From assembly GCA_013397845.1 (NCBI GenBank), contig VZTG01001901.1, forward strand, positions 1 through 64,000: a stretch of 64,000 bases of DNA, read 5' to 3'. This DNA comes from Melanocharis versteri (Eukaryota; Chordata; Aves; Passeriformes; Melanocharitidae). Under the pieces are notes generated by a model. It did not search any database. It worked only from the letters and a program-made list of their open reading frames with translations, and was not told where the DNA came from. The position numbers were made by a program, and so were the translations under genes. Below are positions 45,096 through 56,103 of this stretch, in pieces. How positions within the stretch are numbered: the first letter of the stretch is position 1; each line of letters opens with the position of its first letter.

Positions 45096-46520
45096 ATCCT
45101 AAAGCTTTAAATGTGTAAAAATCAGGTGGATTTCAAAAAACAGTGCTCTGAGCAGAGAAGGGAAAAACAAGTGAGTGTTTAATTTAACATTTTTAGTGTT
45201 TTTTAACTGACTGGCATCAGGAAGCTCTTCCTGAAGGAGCTGCTGGTGATTTCAGCTGTCCAGGAGCTCCCAATTCCCACACCCCGGAGTTTAGGATAAG
45301 GCAGCTCCAAGAGAAGCATCAGATGGGTGAGGTGGCAGGAGAGCTGGAAGCTGGAAACGTCCCAACGAGTTTCATATCCTGCCAGCGCTCCACCAAAACC
45401 AACACATTTCCCCGGAGCACTTCACTCTCATCGAGGTGAGGAAGCATTTTCCGATGGAAAAATATTCCATGTGACCAGATCTTACAAAAGGTCAATTCAG
45501 GCCCCAGTAAAATTAATTTGGGTTCTTTGAAAGTGGGACGTCCACAGGGACCAGGTAATTTTTTATTTGTTTTAACAAATAATTTGTTTGTTTTCGCTTG
45601 AGGAAACTCCCGTTGACTTTGGCTGAGCTCAGGTTTCAGCCCTAGGGACAGACATTCAGAAAATTCCAAATTACGGAGTTAAATGTGCTGGAGAAATGGC
45701 TCTGGAGAAACGGGATGGATAATTATGGGGTGGGAGAAGTTTTTTGGGGTTGAGAGTGAGAGGAAAAGGAGAAGCAGAAGGAGACAGTGGAATAAAAGGT
45801 CTGGAGAGTAAACCCTCTTCCCTGTTTTCTGAAATCAGTTCTTGTTCCTTGGGATTCAGTATCCCTACCATGTGATCTCTCATGGGCCAATTTAGAGTCA
45901 GCCTCGAATTCCAGGAAAACAAAAAATCCCATAGATTCCCAAACCCACAGGAACCAGGAGAGGCTCTGGAATGGCAGGAGTGTGCAATATCAGACAGTGT
46001 TTGTTGGTATCCCGGGATAAGACCAGATCCTGGAAGTTTGGGAAGTCTCCTGTGCCCAGCACGATAAGGATTTAGAGGAATTCACGGAATCACCAGCCTG
46101 GCAGGGGATCCCACAACGATCTGGAGTTCTTCCCTCCCTGCCAGCAAAACAGGCATCAGAGGACTTTCAAAACACGGCAGGGGAAAGGAACAAAAAGGGG
46201 GGGAAAAAGGAAAAATAGGGAGATACAGGACAAGGCAGCAGTGCCAGGATCAGACACTCCAGGCTGGGTCTGGGACACGGCTCAGAGATGGATTCATGTT
46301 CTCGGAACAGGACACAGAGGGACAGGAGAAAGCAAGAGCCTTGGGATGCTGTGTGAGTGAAGAAGGGGAGCGAATCCCAAATTGCCCCCCTTTTCTGCCC
46401 TTCTCACCAAACTTCCAGCACATCAATCCCAAACTTCAGTGGGAAAAACCTCCCTGGAGACGCTGGCGGGAAAATGTTGATGAGTTGCTGACAGCCCTTA
46501 GGGTATTTCCCCGTGAACCA
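45096..46520. other. Unique DNA, no feature seen
   Basis: No repeat family or exon recognised. A short G/A-rich tract lies at 46185-46225. Confidence 0.4.
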
Positions 46521-46935
46521 TCATGGAAACATGGAATATCCTGAGCTGGAAGGGATCCACCAGGACCATCAATCCAAGCCCTGGCCCTGCACAGACACCC
46601 CAGCAATTCCACCCTGGGCGTCCCTGGGAGCTCTCCGGGGGTGTCAAATTGTCCAAACGCTCCTGGAGCTCCAGCAGCCTCGGGAACGTGCCCATTCCCT
46701 GGGGAGCCTGGGCAGTGCCCAGCACCCTCTGCGGGAAGAACTTTTTCCTAAACCCAGCCTAATCCTCCCCTGATGGGAATGGTGATTCCACCCCTTCCCT
46801 GGCATCCTGTTCCAGTGCTTGACTACGCTTTCAATGGAAATATTTTTTCCTGATCTCCGACCTAAACCTCCCCTGGTGCAACTTGAGTCCTTTTCCTCTT
46901 CGTCTGTCCCTTGTTCTGTGATCCAGAAGTGGCCA
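46521..46935 (-). mobile_element. Composite of two CR1 pieces
   Basis: The left part (to about 46775) has 'catggaaacatggaatatcc', 'gagctggaagggatccacc', 'gggaacgtgcccattcc' and 'agaactttttcctaaaccc', a distinct CR1 subfamily. The right part restarts with 'ggtgattccaccccttccc', 'tgttccagtgcttgacta' and 'ctaaacctcccctggtgc', repeating a more 3' portion. Either one copy inserted beside another or an internal rearrangement occurred. Both parts are in reverse complement. Confidence 0.85.
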
Positions 46936-48852
46936 GAAGGATCTGCTACCCTCAAATTTAAATCAATTCAAATAAAGAAAGGTAATTATTTCAATAAATC
47001 TATATTTAAATTTCATAAAATCACATCATAAAGGATTTTTGGCAGCTCAGTTGAAGTGTCTTTGGAAAACAAGGTTAATTTGAACAAAGAAGTAAAAAAA
47101 ATCCAGCTCACCTGGATTCCCACTTCCAGTTTTAGGATATCTTCCTTTTGGTTCTGCTGTAAATATTTCAGGAAGAAAGTAGAACATTTTCTTTGTTTCT
47201 TCCTCACAGTCCCAATTATTAAAATGGGATTAAAATATTGATTTATTACAGCATTGAGAGGGATAAGACTCCAGTATTTTTTATGTAATTCGGACCAAGG
47301 CTCCCTTTTTATTTCCGCTGCCAAGAGCTGGAATAGTCCCTTCCCATGGCTGCCTGAGTTGGAAATGTCTGCCAAAAGCATGGAGATTCCCAAACTCCTA
47401 CTGTCTTCCAGTGATCCCTGAAAAAACAGCTTCCAAATGCTTCCTCTAGGCAGAAAAAGTATCAAACCACTCCAAATTAGGAATGGCTTGAGGAAATTTA
47501 GTGATCTGCTTCCCCAAAACCTCTCCCAAGGCCTAGTGTCAGAGACATCAAAGCTTGGGCTGACCTCAAGGCTTAAATTTCCAATTATTTTTAAATCCCA
47601 TAGCTTTAATTTTTTAAGGTTGGGGGGGTGGTTTATGTCTTTCTTTTCTCACTTAAATGTGAATTATGTCCTGACCTGGAGCAGCAGAACAAATCTGAGA
47701 ACGTATTTCAGGTCACCCAGGCCTCCAGACAATCTGCAAGTGGTAACAACCTTTCACCACTTCTCCCTGTTTCCCGTTGGAAGTGGGAATATTGCAGCCC
47801 GCCGGATTTTGTGCTGCTTTCCCTATGGAGCAGCTGGTTTGGATCTGGAAGCTGTGTAGCTGCACTTGAGCTGGTGCTGAACCTGAATTATTTCGTCTCG
47901 CTGAGCTGTGCCATTGTTGAGCCATAAATTTTCATGCTGGAAGAATTGCATCTGAAATTGTTAGGGAGAAGGAAGGAGGGGAGGGAGGGGAGAGAAGGAA
48001 AAGGAAAAAGTAAAACAATATAACTGGCACTATTTTATTTTTCAGTATATTAACATTTCTTTTCCTTCCTTCCTTTATTTTTCCCGTCAATGTTGAAAAT
48101 AAGGGAAAAAAACCATTTTTCCTTTGACCAGCCCATGAAAATCCACTGCCAACACAGCGGTGATTAATCTGAACCATCTCACTTTTCCATTTCAGTTGCT
48201 TCCCAGTGTGCCACCAAGTGAGGTGGGAAAGGGAAGGATCCTCCCAGCGGGAAGAGCCCAGCAGGCCCTGTCCAAGGTTCTGGTCCCGCTTCCCACCGGC
48301 AGCATTCCCTGATATCCCCACCCACATCCCAAACTGGCACTAAAGCCCCCTCGAGAGCTGCTTCAGGGCCACTGTGACTTCAAGTTAAGAGAGACAAGCG
48401 AGGAGATGGAGACACATTTGAGTGGTTTTTTTCCCTTTGTTTCCAAGTTGTGTCTTTGGAGTTGTCGGAATCCGTGGGAGATCCGCAGGGAACAGCATTT
48501 TGTTCAGAAAAGTTGGAAGTTCAATGTTTGTGCCTTCAGTGGGGCTTTCTACCGGCATTTTGGGGCTTCCAAAAGATCCTGGGTGGGTCCACACCCCACC
48601 ACAAGGACACGTGGAAGGCCATTTGTTGGTAATATTCCTTCTATTCCATGGAATATCTGTTGTGGAATTACAAACTTCAGGAGTAGGGCCATTTATGGGG
48701 GAATTAAGATTCCCGAGGTATTTAGGGCATTTCGTTCCCCAGCTCCTCTTCAAAGCCCAGATTTTACCCATAACATGCCTAAACAAGTTCCAGAACTCTC
48801 CCTGCACTGTGCTGGTCTTTCTGGGCAATTTATGAAGAGAGGAAGCAAAAAA

Positions 48853-48883
<31 letters not shown>

Positions 48884-49447
48884 TACTATTACTCCTGGGA
48901 GTGCCAGGTGTTGCTGGGAATAACAGATTTCATTGGTGGCAACAACCATGTCCAACTTTCCTTTCCATAGCCGGGGGAGGACCAAACTTGGCAGGGCCCA
49001 TGGACAACTTCACCGGGACAATTTTGCTGCTTGAAACAACACCTTGCTTTGTGCATTCCTCGAGCCAGGCCGGAATTTAATCCGTGTTTTTTTGGAACTG
49101 AGTCGCACCAGGCTGTTGATCTGAGCATTCATTAATGAGGGATATTTCGTGGAAGGCTAAAGAAACACAAAACTGTTGTAGGCTGGAATGAAAGCCTTGG
49201 TGGTTTGTAGCTTGTCCAGAAAAATGGTTTTCTTGCCAAAATGTGAGATCTGAATAGATTTGTAAAACATCTAATCTGTGGAACCACATCTGTGCTAACG
49301 AACTGAACAATGCCCACCATGCTGGAATTTAATTTCCTTTATTAAGTGGTTGGAACAGCCTGTAACAGGAACTTGGGACTTTTAGTGTCCTCCCAATTTA
49401 GAGGTGATTTGAGGGTTTGAATATTCCTGGTACCACCGATTGTCCAG
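46936..49447. other. Unique DNA, AT-rich at left, no gene seen
   Basis: 2.5 kb without CR1. A purine tract lies at 47967-48013 (gaaggaggggagggagggg...). Frames up to 224 codons occur at 48406-49080, but they overlap other open frames and cross the TTA repeat. No exon was supported. Confidence 0.4.
48852..48894 (+). repeat. (ATT)n microsatellite
   Basis: About ten perfect ATT units followed by ATTACT variants. It is read as a Leu run in one frame. Confidence 0.95.
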
Positions 49448-49585
49448 AGAGGTTCTGGAATCCCAAGGCCAGGCTGGACAGGGCTTGGAGCAGCCTGGGA
49501 TAGTGGGAGGTGTCCCTGCCATGGCAGGGGGTGGCACTGGATGATCTTTGAGGTCTTTTCCAACCCAAACCCTTGGGGATTCTTT
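49448..49585 (+). mobile_element. CR1 LINE 3' end
   Basis: 'agaggttctggaatcccaagg', 'cagggcttggagcagcctgg', 'ggtgtccctgccatggcag', 'ggcactggatgatctttgag' and 'cttttccaacccaaaccc', plus orientation. Confidence 0.93.
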
Positions 49586-51077
49586 ACGCCCCTACAGGAC
49601 ACGGACAGCGAGGATGATGGATTTTCATGTCTCCCATCATTTCAGGTGATATGATCCAAGCCTTTCCCAAGATCAATCACTTGTAAAAAGCAAAGCAGGG
49701 AAGCATGAGAGGCAGGAAAACATGGAATAACACTGGTCTGACCCTGGATGTGCATCTTGAGCTTATTTGTGTCCAGTTCCCACATTTTCTATCCCTTTGC
49801 ACATCTTTCCTTGGCCTTTTATTTCCTGAGGTTCCTTTTCTTCTGCCTTTAAGGCGACGGTGGCTTCAGGCTGCCCCCAGGTCATCCCGTTTTTCCCTTG
49901 GCCAGAGCACGAATCCTGGATGAAATTCCCTGGCTGGTCCTGGCTGTGTCATTTCCTCTCTGAGGATGTGGAGCACTCCATGACCTCACCATGAGCAGGA
50001 ACAGCTTTGGGGCTGGATTTACACTAGCAGATCTTTCATAGTGCCTGGGGGTATTGATGTTAAGGGGAAAGGGCCAAAGCTTTCCTAGATTTTCCCCTTT
50101 TAATTCCGTATCTTGGGATATTCTGATATCCAGGCAGTGGAACGAGTGGGAGATGTTCAAATCTCATTGCTGCAAAGTCATCTTCCCGAAATCACCTCCC
50201 TTTTGCTACAGTGTGAGAAGGAGAAAATTCCCATTTTACAGAGTGGTGTTTAAGATTTTGGCCAATTAGAGGCTGGAGGAAATGAGCAGAAACCTGTGAA
50301 GGTCAAAAATAATTTAAGTTTCAAGTCTTCCCTGTGTCCATCTCCACCAAATGGCTGCAGGTTGCTGCTTTTCCCCAATTAAACATCCACAGCCTTTTTT
50401 TTTTTCTTTCATATTTCACTTTTATTTTCTTTTAGTGTAAATTGAGTGGGTTTGGATTAAAAGTCAAAAGAAAGGAAAGCCTTTATTTCATGTATTTTGG
50501 GAAAGCCTTCTCCAGAGGCAGGATTGAACACTGCCTTTTTGTCTCCCTGATAATTTGTGCTGGAGGAAAATCAGCAGGAGATGCTGTTAAACGGTTCAGA
50601 GATGGCTCCAGAAAAATCACATTCCCCAAATCCCTGGAGGCGACATCTCCAGAGGTCAGGAGTTTCCAGGTATTTTTGAAACCTCCCCAATCCTGAGCCT
50701 CCCAAGAGCCAAACCCAACCTGTCTGGCTGAAACGACAGATATATTAATTAAACACATTACCCACCAGGAATGCGTCTGTTGTCACCTGCAAGAAACGAG
50801 AGCGATCCCACGGTTCATGGATTTCATGGAAAGTCAAACGATGGCAGGCTTCTGGAGAAGTCGCCCGTGAAGAAATGCAGACAAGCCAAACTCTGTTCTT
50901 CCCCCAGCTGAAGGGTGGTTTGAAACCATGGGATATCAGACGTTTGTGATTCCAGAGTTTTTTCCAGGCTCTTTCTGTCCATCCTGTTTTTCTGGCTCTG
51001 CTCCCCCAGTGCAAGGGATGAAGCAGGACCTGCAGCGCGGCTGTGAATGACCCTGGGGGAAATCCACAGGTGACCAG
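49586..51077. other. Unique DNA, no feature seen
   Basis: No repeat family or exon recognised. A T run of about 13 lies at 50396-50406. Confidence 0.4.
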
Positions 51078-51160
51078 GTGTGGTGGGAGCTGTGGAACTG
51101 GATGATCTTTAAGGTCCTTTCCGACCCAAACCATTCCATAATTCCATGATTCCATTATGA
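51078..51160 (+). mobile_element. Short CR1 terminus with preserved tail
   Basis: 'actggatgatctttaaggtc' and 'ctttccgacccaaaccattc' precede the tail 'cataattccatgattcc', plus orientation. Confidence 0.88.
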
Positions 51161-51606
51161 ACTATCTGGTTTCTCTTTGCTCCAACCTTTGGAGTATCCT
51201 GGCTGAGGAATTACCTCCATCAGGACTCCAGAGTGTTGAAGGACTCTGCTGTTGCAGAAGCTTCTGATCAAGGATATTTCATTTTAATCGGGGCTATTGG
51301 CAATTAAAATGGTGATAAATGAACTGCAGCTCTTCCCTTCCTCATTTTATCACCCACCTTGGACCCACATTATGAGAGGAACTCTCTTAAGAAGTGCAGG
51401 TTATTTAATTTTCTGCCTTCTCCATGATTTCTTTCAAATGCGAGATTGGAATTTCAGTCTTTCCAACCATACAGACAACATGTCTTCCATAACTATTTCT
51501 TCTTTAGTTGTCTCAAAGTTATTTCGGAGTGAAGCTTTTAAGTGCTCAGAACCAGAACCAGGTGAGGCTGGCTCCCTTAAGTGGGAACAGCCTTAAACTG
51601 AAAGAG

Positions 51607-51843
51607 ATCAGGGTTAGGTGGGATTTTGGGAAGGAATTCCTGGCTGAGAGGGTGGGGAGAGGCTGGGCTGGAATTCCCAGAGAAGCTGTGGCTGCCCCAG
51701 GATCCCTGGAAGTGCCCAAGGCCAGGTTGGACAGGGTTTGGAGCAGCCTGGGATGGTGGGAGCTGTCCCTGCCCATGGAATGGGGTGGGAATGGGGGATC
51801 TTGAAAGTCCCTTCCAACCCAAACCATTCCAGGATTCCGTGAA
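51607..51843 (+). mobile_element. CR1 LINE 3' end
   Basis: 'gggaaggaattcctggctgag', 'ggaattcccagagaagctg', 'tggctgccccaggatccctg', 'gcccaaggccaggttggac', 'tgtccctgcccatgg' and 'cccttccaacccaaacc', ending 'caggattccgtgaa'. Plus orientation, about 235 bp. Confidence 0.95.
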
Positions 51844-53470
51844 TTATTTTTCTTTTAAAATTCTCAAGAATTCACAGGGGTGTTCCACAAAACCTGATGC
51901 TCACTAAGGCTTGATGATCCCCCCTCCCCAAATCCTGTGTATGATTTTCTTCATTATTATTTTCCATTTTATTTTTTTATTATTTTTTCTGTTTTACTTC
52001 ATGTTCGTGTGAGCTAAAGTGGCAAACGAGACTTAAAACTTCCGTGAAGTTCCCAATTTTCCAAAAAAGAAAAGAAGTTCTTGCCAAGCTTATGAATTCC
52101 CATATTCTGCACAACCTTGTACCCCAAATTTTTGCGAGATTTCACATTTTGCTTGACAACTTCTCTAAGCACAGAGCAAAAATTAATCAGCTCCTGCAGT
52201 TTTATTAATTTGTACATCACGATGGGAGGTTCCCTTGTTGGGCTGAGGACACCTGGTGAGTCGAAGAGCTGCTTCTTTGCTGCCTTCCTGGAATTATTTT
52301 CCAGCTTGGCATGGTGTCATCGGCCACCATTCCCGCTGGCACTCTGGGAACTGGACAAGTGACCGCTGGAATTAAACCCAGGAATTGCACCAAGCTGAGC
52401 TCGTGCTCCCCAGGCAGGACTGGAAGGAGCACAAGTTCTCTGAGCGTCAGAAGAAAGGGGTGTGGGACACCATTTCCAACGGGATTCCAGAAGGGAAAAC
52501 GGGGAAAGGCAACAACGTTTTGTTTTGCCACGTTTCAGGGATCAAAGCGGAGGAGCACAAACGCATTCTCTGTGTGGAGGAGACGAAGAACAGCTCCACT
52601 GTCGTGCAAGAACCAGCAATTAATGGGCTCAGAGGGTTTTATGTAAGCATTAAAGTTTTAAGTGCTTCGTATTTGTAGGGCTTGTTATTCCTGGATATTC
52701 CTCCCGACCCTGTTGAGAGACACGAAGCAAATTTCTGGAAAGTTTCCCTGGAGTTTCCTCACGCAGAGCGAAGCTGGTTGTGTGTCTGCTTGGCTTCGGG
52801 ATCCCAAAGATCCTGTGCTGCAGGGACATGAAAGGTGACTGCATTCTGTCAGCTCCCAGTGTTTGTTTAAGGTTTGGGACTAACACACCCATCTGAGCTC
52901 GTTTTTATTCCTCTCCGTGTCACACCCACCTTGCGTTACGCTGCCCGTGCAGGCCAAGATTCCTCTCAAAATGAAGCTTTTGAGGGATCTATAGAACGTC
53001 TTCATTTTCCCCGTTCTCCAGTGACACTCGTCAGACTGTCCGAGTCTCCTAGGGCCAGGGAGCTATGCAAGAAAACCCCAAAATGTGTCAGCCAAATGAG
53101 CCCACCCAAAAAGCAAGGGCTGATCTTTCTCTCTCGCAGGCTGGAGGTGAAGTGAAAGCCTCTCCACCAGAGTGAATTCCAGCTCAATTTGGTGGGACAG
53201 GGCTATGAGAAAGTGGAGAGCAGGGCCCGGAGCTCCAAAATAAAGGCTATAAACATGGCTGCGGGAACGAGGGCTGCATTTTCCAGACGCGACGAATCAG
53301 CCAGGCCTGAAAAGGCAAAGCCCTCGATTCCATCTCCTGACAGAGGGCTCTGCAGAGGTCCATGGGACTGGCCTTGGCCTCCAGCACCGAGCTCTGTGCC
53401 TGATTCTGTCTCACGACCACACCCCTGCTGCCTGCTGGGGTGGAACGGAGCTCTGGACTGTTCCTTCCCT
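51844..53470. other. Unique DNA with a stop-poor segment
   Basis: A/T-rich to about 52220, then balanced composition. The segment 52382-52642 is treated separately. No repeat family was recognised. Confidence 0.35.
52382..52642 (+). other. Open 261-nt segment with splice-like borders
   Basis: An AG ('aaacccag') precedes 52382 and a good 5' splice site ('tat|gtaagc') follows 52642. The 87 codons between stay open in one frame and encode a hydrophilic Lys/Glu-rich sequence. Against an exon: the acceptor lacks a polypyrimidine tract, a second plus frame is open over the same bases, and I recognise no family. Chance is the likeliest reading. Confidence 0.15.
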
Positions 53471-53647
53471 CGTTTTTATCCGAGGGAAATGAGAACACCT
53501 GCCGCGACGCGCACCCGAACGCCCTTGGGGTGCCTCATTGCCGGGCGGAGTGGCGCGACCTTCTCACCGCCGGGCAGGGAGTGGCTGGCTCGCTTCCAAA
53601 GCCGGGGGGCTGCCCAGTTCACACTCAGGGCTTGGCTAGCCCCCCGA
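53471..53647 (-). mobile_element. GC-rich stretch next to the LTR, possible retroviral leader
   Basis: Immediately inside the LTR's 3' edge (minus strand), two bases separate the terminal CA from GGGGGGCTAGCC. Its GGGGGCT core is shared with proline-tRNA primer-binding sites. About 160 bp of CpG-rich sequence follow and then stop. This would fit a 5' LTR plus truncated leader of an endogenous retrovirus. The match is short, and the stretch may instead be host DNA. Confidence 0.35.
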
Positions 53648-53697
53648 TGTTGAGGAAAGAGAGACAGAGGGGGCTCTTCGAGGTAAAGCAGAAGAGG

Positions 53698-53704
53698 TTT
53701 TATT
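53698..53704 (-). promoter_or_regulatory. LTR poly(A) signal
   Basis: AATAAAA on the minus strand, about 50 bp before the LTR end, as expected for the R/U5 region. Confidence 0.7.
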
Positions 53705-53793
53705 CCTCTGAGGCGGAGGTCGCGGGAGTGCGGGGTCTGGAACACAGGGCGAACGGGGGGGTGAAGAGCCCAGAGCTGGCTGTTACACAGTAA

Positions 53794-53799
53794 CTTATA
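53794..53799 (-). promoter_or_regulatory. LTR TATA box
   Basis: TATAAG within 'ggtataagttac' on the minus strand. The predicted start would lie near 53768, giving an R region of roughly 80-90 bp. Confidence 0.6.
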
Positions 53800-54214
53800 C
53801 CGGGGAGCAGGGGAGGGGATACATTCAAAATTAACCAATTGGGGTAACTCAGGGTAGAAGAATGGCAGGTAACAAACCAATAATAACAGTGACGGGTGGG
53901 GAGGTATAACCCGGAGCCAACTGACAACCGAGTAACTTAGAACTTGCCAGAACATAACCATATGGGAAAAACCCGGGAGGAGAATACAGAAACCTATAAG
54001 GGAGTGGGGATTAACATAATTCAGATTTGTGGGGAAAAGGATCGTGGGGTGAACAGAGTTTCTCGCCCTAAGTTTGAAGTTAGGGAGAAGTGGCAAGGTC
54101 CAGCCACTGAACATGCTTGGTGTCTTAGCCTGAGGTCTCTCAGGCAAATGGATCAGGGCTTGAACCAGCGCAACAAACACCCAGCTCATGGAGTGAGATC
54201 TGTGCAACACTCCC

Positions 54215-54292
54215 AGCTCCTTCCCCACTGGGCACATTCTAGCCCCTTTCCCACTGGGCATATTCCAGCCCCTTCCCCACAGCCTGCAATGA
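54215..54292 (-). repeat. Three 26-bp direct repeats in U3
   Basis: Plus-strand units start at 54215, 54241 and 54267: 'agctccttccccactgggca', 'agcccctttcccactgggca' and 'agccccttccccacagcc'. Repeats of this sort in U3 are commonly enhancer elements. The third is partial. Confidence 0.75.
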
Positions 54293-54301
54293 TGCCGCAG
54301 C

Positions 54302-54319
54302 AAAAAAAAAAAAAAAAAA
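54302..54319 (+). repeat. Poly(A) run
   Basis: About 18 consecutive A after 'gccgcagc'. It may mark the U3 border of the LTR or be an independent homopolymer. Confidence 0.8.
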
Positions 54320-54345
54320 TTGTGGATCTTATTCCCTACTCTGTG

Positions 54346-56030
54346 CTGACACATCCCTGGATCCCAGGCCTGCCCTAGCATCTCTCATCTGCTGTAAAAA
54401 ACAGATTTTTCACCCAGACAGAGCCGTGAGCAGGTTTGTGGTGCTTGGCGCTCGTCCTGACATGTCCCTTGCTGCCGCAGCCACGGGGGATGAGTGACAT
54501 AAAAGCCATTTTTGCCAGGTTTTCACTCCTCCCATCCTCTGGAAGCTATTCTTGGATGGGTCAGTGCAGCCACGACTCAGCTCTTCTGCACCAGCAAACT
54601 CATGGAAAAAGGCTGGATTGTATCAGAGACTGCGGCTCCGGGAGTTTTATCTCCCAAGATGTCTGATCCCCTGCAAGAGGCAATCCCGGGAATTCTGGTG
54701 TGGGCAGCAGGGAGTTGTGTTTAGCATAAACTCACAGTGGAGAGGGGACTGCTGGATTTATTGGAGCTTCCTTTGCTGTGAAAAGGATTCTGTTTAAAGC
54801 GCTGAGCAATCCGTCGCACCGCAGCTCCTGGGGGCTATTTTGGGAATAGAATCAGTGGCTTCGTGGGATTTTTTTTTCCAGGCTGAGAACTGCCACCTTC
54901 TTTCAGCTCTACAGAAAGAAAGTGCCTTTAACGGAGATGTTTTCTTCACGGAAACATCCAAGAGATAATGCCAGGGCAAAAATCCAGGGAAAAATAGACC
55001 TTCCTTCAGAGGGACACGGTGGGACTTTCGGGGATGTTTCAATGGCCCTGCTTTGCCACCTCTGTGCTGATGCAAAGTGGTTTTCCCTCATTTAATTATC
55101 CTAATTTAATTATCTCAGCCTGGCAATCATTGCTGGTGCAGGGAATCATCGAGTGATGGAATCCTTTGGAAACAGATTCCTAGAACGGTTTGGGCCCCCT
55201 CATGTTTTGATTTATAAGGCTCCAGATCAGTTAAACTCAGTTCTGACCTACTGAGAAGGAGCTTTGCAGATTTTGTTGAATAACGCAAAATCAGGTTGCA
55301 ATAATTTTGGTTTTATCTTTTGAGCTTCTGCTCCCTTTGAGGACCCCTTTTCATACAGCTGGTCAAAAACTATTTGTACTGAAACCTTTCCCTGACAGGA
55401 AGTGTGGCTTTTATCTAAACTGACACAGAAAATACCATTAATAATGAATTTTTCCAATTTTCCAATGGGACTTTTTTGCCTTCTCAAGTGTTTCAATTCA
55501 GCCAGGGATTTAAATGCTCTGCTGGGGATGAGCTTTCTCTGGGGCAGAGGTTACAGAGCCCCAAATCTCTGATGAGAAATTCTCAACCCCAACACAAAGC
55601 GCAAACATTTCCCCACAATGAGCCCCAGGGAGATCAAAGCTTTAAAGGTAGATTATACAAAGAATAAGGTTTAGAACGGAACTAAATCCCAAGTTTAGGG
55701 CTCTTAAAGTGGGATAATTCTCATCCTAAGCAGGTGTGTTTTAACTAATTTAACTGAGGTGATCACTAAAGAAGGACAATCTGCGCCTAAATTAGGCTTA
55801 GAAATCCTAATTTTAAACTCTTGCAATTAGCAATGATCAATCCTTGTCTCCAGCTCCTTTGAAGTCTCTCAAACTGAGACCACATTTTAATTTAGTCAGT
55901 CCTAATGACGAAAGCCTTGGAGCTGGTCCCACAGGGAGCAGATTCCCAGACATGGATCTCCATGAGCACCTGGATTTGGTGGATTTTTTCATGGAGCTGT
56001 GATTTCCAGGGTGTTTTTTACACCTCCACC
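54346..56030. other. Unique DNA, no feature seen
   Basis: No repeat or exon recognised. A fragment near 55150-55200 ('gatggaatcctttggaaac') faintly recalls a CR1 terminus but is too short. Confidence 0.4.
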
Positions 56031-56103
56031 AGGGAGATGTCCCAGCGGGTTGGAATGAGATGATTTTTAAGGTCCTTTCCAACCCAAACCATTCTGGGAT
56101 CCG
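56031..56103 (+). mobile_element. Short CR1 terminus
   Basis: 'gagatgatttttaaggtcc' and 'tttccaacccaaaccattct' with 'gggatccg', plus orientation. Confidence 0.88.

Larger units (their letters stand above)
53648..54345 (-). mobile_element. Endogenous retrovirus LTR, antisense
   Basis: Read on the minus strand it ends in ...CTCAACA at 53648 (the plus strand begins tgttgagg). It carries AATAAAA (53698-53704), a TATAAG box (53794-53799) about 95 bp upstream of the poly(A) signal, and three 26-bp direct repeats near its 5' end. This is U3-R-U5 order. The left border is sharp. The right (U3) border is unclear, near an A run on the plus strand at 54302-54319. A minus frame of 301 codons crosses it but does not resemble a retroviral protein. 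I could not place the LTR in a named family. Confidence 0.72.

Noticed and set aside
47961..48013. G-run tract as a quadruplex candidate
   Set aside because: The runs are GG, GGGG, GGG and GGGG with single-A loops at best; one run is too short for a convincing call.
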